Of a stretch of 19,933 nt of DNA, positions 12,986 to 19,933 are shown one piece after another. Position numbers and translations under genes: made by a program. The notes below the pieces were generated by a model, which saw only the letters and a list, made by a program, of their open reading frames with translations, made no database searches and was not told the origin of the DNA. The DNA comes from Chloroflexi bacterium RBG_16_72_14 (GTDB taxonomy: Bacteria; Chloroflexota; Limnocylindria; Limnocylindrales; CSP1-4). Location of the stretch: assembly GCA_001797035.1 (NCBI GenBank), contig MGOE01000117.1:5534-25466 (forward strand), read 5' to 3'. Within the stretch, counting starts at the first letter, position 1. Every line of letters begins with the position of its first letter.

Positions 12986-13999
12986 ATGAGCGGCGAGGCC
13001 CTGTACGAGCGCTACAAGGACGCGCTGAAGCGCGGCCATGTCGCCTCGCTGCGCGGTCGGCTCGAGGACGCGCTGACCGCGTACGCGGAGGCAGCGGCGA
13101 TCGCTCCCGAGCGCGCGACGCCCCACGCGAGCGCCGGGACCGCGCTGCTGCGCCGCAAGCGGCCCGCCGACGCGCTGCGCCACTACGGCGTGGCGCTCCA
13201 GCTGTCCCCGCGCGACGAGGCGGCACTGCTGGGCCGCGCCCAGGCACTCGCGGCGCTCGGACGTCCCGGCGAGGCCGCCGACGCCTATGACACCCTCTCG
13301 GAGGCACGCCTTGCCGCCGGCAAGCTCGCGGATGCCGTGGACGCCGCCCGCCGCGGCCTGGAGTTGGCCGAGGGCCGTGAGCGCCGGCGGATGCTGGCCC
13401 GGCTGATCGAGCAGCTGCGGGCGTCCGAGCCCGGCGAGCCCGGACGGCTGGCGCTGGAGCAGGCCCTGCGGGTGCTCGACGGCGTGGCGATGTCGCCGCC
13501 GGCCACGCCTGCCGCAGTGCCGCCCACGGCGGAGCCTGCGGAGGAGGCAGAGGCTGCGGAGGAGGCAGAGGCTGCGGAGCAGGCAGAGGCTGCGGAGGAG
13601 CCAGAGGCTGCGGAGCAGGCAGAGCCCGCCGGGCCGGTCATCCGGTCGGCGCTCGACCGGGACCTGCCGGCGGACGTCGACGTGGATGCCCTGACTCGCG
13701 CCGCGGAGGCCGCGATCGACCGCGGGGACATGGCCGCCGCCCTGGGAGCGCTCCTCGACCTGGCCGCCGCGCACCACCGCCAAGGCAGCGCCGAGGCGGC
13801 CATCGACGCCTGCTACGTCGGGCTCTCGCTGCGCCCGGACGACGTGGACCTGCACCTCGCGCTGGTGGAGCTCTACGGCGACCGCGGCTGGACGGTGCTC
13901 GCGACCGAGAAGCTGGACCTTCTCGATCGGCTTGCGACGCTCGACGAGGACGTGGACGCGACGGCCCGCATCGCTGCCGCGAGGACCGGACCGGGCTGA
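12986..13999 (+). CDS. Tetratricopeptide repeat protein with an AEEAEA minisatellite linker
   Basis: This 337-residue protein is predicted to be soluble: I see no signal peptide or membrane segment. Residues about 15-130 form TPR-like helical pairs (for example LEDALTAYAEAAAIAPERATPHASAG and ADALRHYGVALQLSPRDEAALLGRAQALAALGRPGEAADAY). Residues about 171-216 are a Pro then Ala/Glu linker made of tandem six-residue units. A second TPR-like block (about 235-315) includes AAIDACYVGLSLRPDDVDLHLALVELYGDRGW. ATG 12986 follows a GGAGG ribosome-binding site (12970-12974). TPR proteins are scaffolds, so partner and function are unknown. It stands just upstream of cdaA; a stem-loop and a promoter-like site separate them. 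Confidence 0.85.
   Translation: MSGEALYERYKDALKRGHVASLRGRLEDALTAYAEAAAIAPERATPHASAGTALLRRKRPADALRHYGVALQLSPRDEAALLGRAQALAALGRPGEAADAYDTLSEARLAAGKLADAVDAARRGLELAEGRERRRMLARLIEQLRASEPGEPGRLALEQALRVLDGVAMSPPATPAAVPPTAEPAEEAEAAEEAEAAEQAEAAEEPEAAEQAEPAGPVIRSALDRDLPADVDVDALTRAAEAAIDRGDMAAALGALLDLAAAHHRQGSAEAAIDACYVGLSLRPDDVDLHLALVELYGDRGWTVLATEKLDLLDRLATLDEDVDATARIAAARTGPG
13538..13627 (+). repeat. In-frame 18-bp tandem repeat (five units)
   Basis: Five successive 18-base units begin at 13538, 13556, 13574, 13592 and 13610. The consensus is GCGGAGGAGGCAGAGGCT, and each unit differs by at most a few bases. They encode AEEAEA-type hexapeptides (residues 185-214 of the TPR protein). The first two units are identical, a sign of recent expansion. 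The GCA and GCT alanine codons contrast with the GCC/GCG bias of the surrounding genes. Confidence 0.9.
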
Positions 14000-14036
14000 A
14001 CCCGGCCCCTGTCCCGGCACCCGGCACCCGGGCGGC

Positions 14037-14055
14037 CCCGGCGGGATCGGCCGGG
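14037..14055. other. Stem-loop between the TPR gene and cdaA
   Basis: CCCGGC (14037-14042) pairs with GCCGGG (14050-14055) around a 7-base loop, ten bases before the cdaA -10 element. It has no T-run. It could end the TPR transcript or be incidental in GC-rich sequence. Confidence 0.3.
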
Positions 14056-14061
14056 ACCCGG

Positions 14062-14070
14062 TGTTACACT
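14062..14070 (+). promoter_or_regulatory. Extended -10 promoter just before cdaA
   Basis: TGTTACACT contains an extended -10 (TGn) followed by TACACT (14065-14070). The cdaA ATG is at 14080, so transcription would start about two or three bases before it or at it, giving a leaderless or near-leaderless mRNA. The CGAGG immediately before the ATG is too close to act as a normal Shine-Dalgarno. No clear -35 was found, which an extended -10 can tolerate. Confidence 0.5.
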
Positions 14071-14079
14071 CGCCCGAGG

Positions 14080-15039
14080 ATGCCCCCGTTCATCGAGTCG
14101 CTCGTCCAGCAGGTCACGCCGGCGACGCTGCTCGACATCGCGATCACCGCGCTGTTCATCTACTGGCTGTTCAGCCTGATCCGCGGCACGCGGGCCGTCA
14201 CCCTCGTCATCGGCGTGTCGATCCTGCTCGGCGTGTACGCGCTGGCGCAGTCCCTCGGGCTGCGGCTGTTCACGCAGCTGCTCCAGGCCGGCGCCGTCGT
14301 GGGGCTGTTCGCCCTGGTCGTGGTGTTCCAGCCGGAGCTGAGGCGGGCCCTGGAGCGGATCGGGCGCGTGGGCACGTTCGGCTGGCTCCTGGCGCCGGCG
14401 GAACGCCGGCGCATCGAGCACGTCGCGGCCGAGGTCGCCGGGGCGGCCGGCCTGCTGGCCCGGGAGGGCCACGGGGCGCTGATCGTGCTCGAGCGAGAGA
14501 CGGGCCTCGAGGAGATCGCCGAGACGGGCGTGATGCTCCACGCCGACCTGTCGCGCGAGCTGCTGTCCACGATCTTCATGCCTCGGACCGAGCTGCACGA
14601 CGGGGCCGTGATCGTCCGTGGCGACGCGATCATCGCCGCCGGCGCGCTGCTGCCGCTCACCGAGATGACGTTGAGTGAGCGGTTCGGCACCCGCCACCGG
14701 GCGGCCCTGGGCATCACCGAGGACACCGACGCGGTGGCGATCGTCGTGTCGGAGGAGAGCGGCCAGATGAGCGTCGTGGAGCGGGCCCGGATCGTCCGCG
14801 TCCCGACCGAGGCGCAGCTCGAGCGCGCGCTCCGCGGGCTGCTCGAGACACCCGTCGCGCCGCCGGGCCTGGGTCGCGCCCGCGGGCCGTGGCGCGGCGG
14901 CGGGACCGGTGGCCGGCTGCGGCTGACCCGCGGCCGCGCGCTGCGCGCCGACCAGGCCGCCCCGGAGCAGGCCGTGCCGGGCCCGCCGCTCGGGGCCGAT
15001 GAGGAGGGCACGGCCGCCGCCGTGGTCACGCAACGATGA
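14080..15039 (+). CDS. cdaA: Diadenylate cyclase (c-di-AMP synthase), CdaA type
   Basis: This membrane enzyme joins two ATP molecules into cyclic di-AMP. The 319-residue product has three N-terminal hydrophobic helices (about 13-33, 38-56 and 66-84). The DAC domain (about 105-240) carries the catalytic motifs DGA (174-176, in ELHDGAVIVRG) and RHR (205-207, in GTRHRAALGITE). The VVSEESGQMSV strand is also typical. The family is usually about 270-280 residues. The last roughly 60 residues are an added Gly/Arg/Pro/Ala-rich, probably disordered tail. The stop overlaps the cdaR ATG by four bases. The cdaA-cdaR-glmM order is the conserved arrangement in Firmicutes. Confidence 0.95.
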   Translation: MPPFIESLVQQVTPATLLDIAITALFIYWLFSLIRGTRAVTLVIGVSILLGVYALAQSLGLRLFTQLLQAGAVVGLFALVVVFQPELRRALERIGRVGTFGWLLAPAERRRIEHVAAEVAGAAGLLAREGHGALIVLERETGLEEIAETGVMLHADLSRELLSTIFMPRTELHDGAVIVRGDAIIAAGALLPLTEMTLSERFGTRHRAALGITEDTDAVAIVVSEESGQMSVVERARIVRVPTEAQLERALRGLLETPVAPPGLGRARGPWRGGGTGGRLRLTRGRALRADQAAPEQAVPGPPLGADEEGTAAAVVTQR

Positions 15040-16334
15040 ACATCGGCCGCTCGGCGCGCCGCGCATTCACCTTCGTCGTCCACAACTGGCCGCTCAAGCT
15101 GGCCGCGATCGCGGTGGCCACGCTGCTCTACGCCGGCCTCGTGGTGTCGCAGGACAGCAACGTCTACCCGGGCCCGATCCGGGTGGATCTCGCCAACCAG
15201 CCGTTGGACACCGTCGTGACCAACGACCTGCGCGACGTGGAGCAGATCCGCTACATCGCGCCGGCTGACCTCGGCCGCCTGACTGCCGACGATTTCCGGG
15301 CCACGGTGGACCTCGCGAACGTGACCCCGGACGGCTCGGCGACCAGCGTCCGCGTCAGCGTCGTGGCGATCGACCCGCGGGTGACGATCCTCGACTTCCG
15401 GCCGCAGTCGATCCAGGTGATCCTCGACCAGTCGATCCCCAAGGTCGTGCACGTGGTCGTGGACCGCGGCTCGCCGCCGGCGGGCCTCGACATCGGCGAG
15501 GAAACGGTGGAGCCTTCCTCGGTCACCGTCACCGGACCGTCCGCGGCCGTCAACCGGGTGGTCGCCGCCCGGGCCAGCGCGCTGATCGACGGCAGCGGAA
15601 TCGATGTCGACCGGGAGGTCGAGGTGGACGCGATCGACGCCGCGGGGGAGATCGTGACCGGCGTGAAGATCGAGCCGCGGACGGTCCACGTCACGATCCC
15701 GATCTTCACCAACAAGGAGTCGCGAACGCTGCCCGTGAACCCGGTGCTGACCGGCACCCCGGCGGCCGGGTTCCGGATCGCGAGGATCGAGTTCGAGCCG
15801 CTGGTGGTCTCGGTCGAGGGCGACGGCGACCAGCTGGCCGAGCTCGTCCGGGCCGACACGGAACCGGTCGGCGTGTTCGGCGCCACGAGCGACGTCGAGA
15901 TGACCGTCCTGCTCGCGCTCCCGCCGGGCGTCCTGCCGCTGGGCTCGACGAGCGTGAAGGTCACGGTCGTGATCGAGCCCGTGACGGAGACCCGGACGTT
16001 CGGCGTCGGCCTGCGCCTCGACGGGATGCGGCCCGGCTTCCGATACGCGGCGGAGCTCGACCCGATCCTGCTGACGCTGTTCGGCTCGGTGGCCGACCTC
16101 GACGTCCTGGGATCCGCGCCGATCGTGATCGGGCTCAACGTGTCGGCGCTCGGGCCGGGCACCCACGAGGTGCCCGTGGTGCCGTCGGTGCCGTCGGGCG
16201 TGACGGTGGCCGCGATCTCGGTGGAGACGGTGACCGTCACCGTGCTCGAGCCGCCGTCGCCCTCGCCCGAGCCCGCGTCGCCGTCACCGTCACCATCCCC
16301 CTCGGACGGCGCGTCTCCGTCCGCGGCACCCTGA
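15036..16334 (+). CDS. cdaR: YbbR-domain protein, probable CdaA regulator
   Basis: CdaR is an extracytoplasmic, membrane-anchored partner that modulates CdaA. The 432-residue product has one N-terminal hydrophobic anchor (about 18-38) followed by about four YbbR-type beta domains (roughly 45-400). These are seen as repeated SVxVxGP/VxVxIPI-type strands, for example SSVTVTGPSAAVNRV and LVVSVEGDGDQLAEL. The final roughly 30 residues are a Pro-Ser repeat tail (PSPSPEPASPSPSPSPS), which could span or touch the cell wall. ATG 15036 lies inside the cdaA 3' end (ATGA), so the two are translationally coupled. Confidence 0.9.
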   Translation: MNIGRSARRAFTFVVHNWPLKLAAIAVATLLYAGLVVSQDSNVYPGPIRVDLANQPLDTVVTNDLRDVEQIRYIAPADLGRLTADDFRATVDLANVTPDGSATSVRVSVVAIDPRVTILDFRPQSIQVILDQSIPKVVHVVVDRGSPPAGLDIGEETVEPSSVTVTGPSAAVNRVVAARASALIDGSGIDVDREVEVDAIDAAGEIVTGVKIEPRTVHVTIPIFTNKESRTLPVNPVLTGTPAAGFRIARIEFEPLVVSVEGDGDQLAELVRADTEPVGVFGATSDVEMTVLLALPPGVLPLGSTSVKVTVVIEPVTETRTFGVGLRLDGMRPGFRYAAELDPILLTLFGSVADLDVLGSAPIVIGLNVSALGPGTHEVPVVPSVPSGVTVAAISVETVTVTVLEPPSPSPEPASPSPSPSPSDGASPSAAP

Positions 16335-16339
16335 CGATC

Positions 16340-16353
16340 CCGGGCCGGCCCGG
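16340..16353. other. Perfect palindrome between cdaR and glmM
   Basis: CCGGGCCGGCCCGG is a 14-base perfect palindrome six bases after the cdaR stop. As RNA it can form a CCGGG/CCCGG stem. No T-run follows. It could be a weak processing or attenuation signal, or chance in GC-rich sequence. Confidence 0.3.
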
Positions 16354-16392
16354 CCCCACCAGGACGACCACCCGGATGCACCAAGGAGCAGC

Positions 16393-17727
16393 ATGAGCCG
16401 CCTGTTCGGCACGGACGGGATCCGCGGCGCGGCCAACGTCGACCTGCGCCCGTCGCTCGCGTTCGCGCTCGGCCGCGCGACCGCCCACCAGCTCGTCGGC
16501 CCGGGCGGCGCGCTCGTGGTCGGCCAGGACACCCGGCGGTCCGGCGACATGTTCGTGGCTGCGATCACGGCCGGCGCGACCAGCATGGGCGTGGACGTCC
16601 ACCAGGTCGGCGTCGTGCCCACGCCCGCACTGGCGTTCCTGGCCGGGACCGGGGACTTCGCCGCGGGGATCATGGTCTCGGCCTCGCACAACCCGGCCCA
16701 GGACAACGGTCTCAAGGTGCTCGATCCGAGCGGGCTCAAGCTGGACGACGACCTCGAGGACGAGCTCGAGGCCGTGATCCTCCGCGCCGACGAGCTGCCG
16801 GGCGTGGCGCCGGGGGCGATCGGGCGCGCGGTGGACGCGCACGGGCTGCTGGACCGCTACCTTGCGCACCGGGTCGCGCTGGCCGCGGCCGTGCGCGGGA
16901 ACGGGCTCCACGTCGTGCTCGACGCCGCCAACGGCGCCGCGCACCGGGTCGGGCCGGACCTCCTGCGGGCCACCGGCGCCCGGGTCACCGTGATCCACGA
17001 CGCGCCCGATGGCGACAACATCAACCGGGAGTGCGGCGCGACCCACCCGGCCTCGCTCGCCGAGGCGGTCGGGGCGCTGGGCGCGGACGTGGGCTTCGCG
17101 CTCGACGGCGACGCGGACCGGTGCGTCGCGGTGGACGCCGGCGGGCACCTCGTGGACGGCGACCAGGTGCTGGGCATCCTCGCGCTCGAGCGGCTGGCGC
17201 GGGGTGCGCTCGACAACGGCAGCCTGGTCGTGTCGGTGCTGTCCAACGGCGGGCTCCAGCACGCCGTCGAGACCGCGGGCGGACGGATCGTTCGGACGCC
17301 GGTCGGGGACAAGCACATCCTCGCCGCGATGCTGGTGTCGGGCGCGGGCCTGGGCGGCGAGAAGAGCGGGCACGTGATCGTCCGCGAGCACGCGACCTCG
17401 GGCGACGGGATCGTCACGGCCCTCGAGCTGCTGCGCGTCATGACGGTGTCCGGTTCCGGCCTTGGGGCGCTCGCCGCCGCCGTCCCGCTCCTGCCACAGC
17501 AGCAGCGGGCGATCCGGGTCCGGCACCGCGACCAGTGGGAGAACGACGACGTCCTGCGGCAGGCGATCGCGGACGCCGAGGCGAGGCTCGCCCCCGACGG
17601 GCGGATCCTGGTCCGGCCGTCGGGGACCGAGCCCGTGCTCCGGGTGATGGTCGAGGGCCGCGACGCTGCCGAGGTCGTCGCGATCGCCGACGCGATCGCG
17701 ACGCTCGCAGGGGAGCGTCTACACTAG
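16393..17727 (+). CDS. glmM: Phosphoglucosamine mutase
   Basis: GlmM interconverts glucosamine-6-phosphate and glucosamine-1-phosphate on the path to UDP-GlcNAc. The 444-residue product begins MSRLFGTDGIRGAAN. It has the active-site phosphoserine Ser98 in SASHNPAQDNGLK, the metal loop DGDADR (238-243), the GEKSGH substrate loop, and the C-terminal phosphate-binding RPSGTEPVLRVMVEG. Length is normal. An AAGGAG ribosome-binding site (16383-16388) decides the start. GlmM is known in Firmicutes to bind and inhibit CdaA, and its position after cdaR fits such coupling. Confidence 0.97.
   Translation: MSRLFGTDGIRGAANVDLRPSLAFALGRATAHQLVGPGGALVVGQDTRRSGDMFVAAITAGATSMGVDVHQVGVVPTPALAFLAGTGDFAAGIMVSASHNPAQDNGLKVLDPSGLKLDDDLEDELEAVILRADELPGVAPGAIGRAVDAHGLLDRYLAHRVALAAAVRGNGLHVVLDAANGAAHRVGPDLLRATGARVTVIHDAPDGDNINRECGATHPASLAEAVGALGADVGFALDGDADRCVAVDAGGHLVDGDQVLGILALERLARGALDNGSLVVSVLSNGGLQHAVETAGGRIVRTPVGDKHILAAMLVSGAGLGGEKSGHVIVREHATSGDGIVTALELLRVMTVSGSGLGALAAAVPLLPQQQRAIRVRHRDQWENDDVLRQAIADAEARLAPDGRILVRPSGTEPVLRVMVEGRDAAEVVAIADAIATLAGERLH
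17720..17725 (+). promoter_or_regulatory. Possible -10 element for glmS
   Basis: TACACT overlaps the glmM stop codon. It is followed by AGCCCG, much like the TACACT-CGCCCG before cdaA. It would give a glmS leader of about 45 bases containing a hairpin. No -35 or TGn is evident, so this is tentative; glmS may simply be read from upstream. Confidence 0.25.
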
Positions 17728-17731
17728 CCCG

Positions 17732-17749
17732 GCCGCGGCGGGCCGCGGC
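17732..17749 (+). promoter_or_regulatory. Hairpin in the glmM-glmS gap
   Basis: GCCGCGG (17732-17738) pairs perfectly with CCGCGGC (17743-17749) around the 4-base loop CGGG. It lies five bases after the glmM stop and about eight bases before the glmS ribosome-binding site (GAAGGAG, 17757-17763). It could modulate readthrough or mRNA stability. It is far too small to be the glmS ribozyme. Confidence 0.4.
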
Positions 17750-17776
17750 GGATCCCGAAGGAGAACCACCAGCGGC

Positions 17777-19606
<1,830 letters not shown>

Positions 19607-19610
19607 GGGC

Positions 19611-19933
19611 ATGGACCCCTCCGAGGTCCGAGGCGACGCTCCTGCGAGCCATCGGCCCGAGGATGACGCTCCTGCGAGCCATTGGCCTGAGGGTACGACC
19701 GAGCTGGGCGTCGACATCGTCAAGGTCGACCGCATCCAGGCCACGATGGCTCGGTTCGGCGAGCGGTTCAGCAAGCGGGTGCTGACCGCCGGCGAGCGGC
19801 GGTACGTGCGTGACCGCCCGGAGACGTTCGCGGGGCGCTGGGCGGCAAAGGAGGCCGTGTCCAAGGTGCTCGGCCTCGGGGTGCGGGGGATCGGCTGGAC
19901 GGAGATCGAGATCGAGCGGCTGCCGACCGGCCA
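19611..19933 (+). CDS. acpS: Holo-[acyl-carrier-protein] synthase, 3' end outside window
   Basis: AcpS transfers 4'-phosphopantetheine from CoA to acyl carrier protein. The visible 107 residues contain the hallmark LGVDIVKVDRI (32-42; Asp35 is the expected metal ligand), FGERFSKRVLTAGER, and FAGRWAAKEAVSKVLG with the second metal ligand Glu in AAKEA. The family normally begins a few residues before GVDIV. Here 31 extra residues precede it, including a perfect-period 10-residue duplication. ATG 19611 is preceded by GGAG (19600-19603) and is the only in-frame ATG/GTG/TTG after the glmS stop that precedes the motif; a CTG at 19704 is the alternative start. Confidence 0.88.
   Translation, partial: MDPSEVRGDAPASHRPEDDAPASHWPEGTTELGVDIVKVDRIQATMARFGERFSKRVLTAGERRYVRDRPETFAGRWAAKEAVSKVLGLGVRGIGWTEIEIERLPTG
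19635..19694 (+). repeat. 30-bp direct tandem repeat, two units, at the acpS 5' end
   Basis: Units 19635-19664 and 19665-19694 match at 27 of 30 positions, with differences at unit positions 19, 24 and 29. Both start GACGCTCCTGCGAGCCAT. The 30-base period keeps the acpS frame, giving DAPASHRPED then DAPASHWPEG. Each unit contains a small GCTC-CTGC-GAGC hairpin. Confidence 0.9.

Noticed and set aside
14160..16166. Very long open frame on the minus strand, over 600 codons, opposite cdaA and cdaR
   Set aside because: The plus-strand genes have clear catalytic motifs and coupling. Long antisense frames are expected in GC-rich DNA, and this one shows repetitive Arg/His/Asp composition with no family motif.
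16340..16353. Palindrome after cdaR as a regulator operator
   Set aside because: It is built only of CC/GG runs, so it can easily occur by chance at this base composition, and no second copy was seen near other cluster promoters.
17728..17776. glmS ribozyme/riboswitch in the glmS leader
   Set aside because: The gap is only 49 bases and holds just a 7-bp hairpin, much too small for the glmS ribozyme.
19635..19694. Start of a CRISPR-like array
   Set aside because: There are only two directly adjoining 30-base units, with no spacers between them, and they are read as protein in the acpS frame.

Overview
The window is a very GC-rich bacterial chromosome segment in which every recognisable gene lies on the + strand. 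It holds the distal part of the S10/spc/alpha ribosomal protein super-operon, then the rplM-rpsI pair, argF, a TPR protein gene, a complete c-di-AMP/amino-sugar cluster (cdaA-cdaR-glmM-glmS), and the start of a holo-ACP synthase gene. GC richness, GTG and TTG starts, zinc-binding S14/S4/L36/L24, and a cdaA-type (not disA-type) diadenylate cyclase next to glmM/glmS suggest a Gram-positive-like or Chloroflexota-type lineage. I lean to Chloroflexota (Limnocylindria-like), but this is inference without a search.

Region 1 (1-5333) reads rplN(partial)-rplX-rplE-rpsZ-rpsH-rplF-rplR-rpsE-rpmD-rplO-secY, with very short gaps or start/stop overlaps. Region 2 (5483-6969) is adk-map. Region 3 (7050-10183) starts from a clear promoter with a hairpin leader and reads infA-rpmJ-rpsM-rpsK-rpsD-rpoA-rplQ. 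Region 4 (10254-11855) is truA-rplM-rpsI. These genes supply ribosomal proteins, RNA polymerase alpha, the Sec translocon, initiation factor IF1, N-terminal Met removal, tRNA pseudouridylation and adenylate balance: a growth-rate-controlled block.

Region 5 (11856-12951) is a spacer with a dispersed repeat and a leaderless-type promoter driving argF. Region 6 (12986-13999) is a TPR protein with an in-frame 18-bp minisatellite. Region 7 (14065-19606) is cdaA-cdaR-glmM-glmS, which couples c-di-AMP signalling to UDP-GlcNAc precursor (cell wall) synthesis. Region 8 (19611 to the end) is a partial acpS with an unusual N-terminal 10-residue tandem duplication.

Most gene content is ordinary. The points that stand out are: (i) ribosomal protein S4 appears to have lost about 32-34 residues, in frame, from the middle of its S4 RNA-binding domain; (ii) a roughly 66-bp dispersed intergenic repeat occurs twice, after secY and after rpsI, each copy carrying two copies of a decamer; (iii) a 30-bp tandem repeat is translated at the start of acpS, and part of its flank resembles the spacer upstream of the infA promoter; (iv) L24 carries two insertions and L15 a long acidic tail; (v) promoters lie almost on top of the start codons of argF and cdaA. 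I found no CRISPR array, tRNA, rRNA or transposase. No stretch longer than 300 bases lacks a gene.
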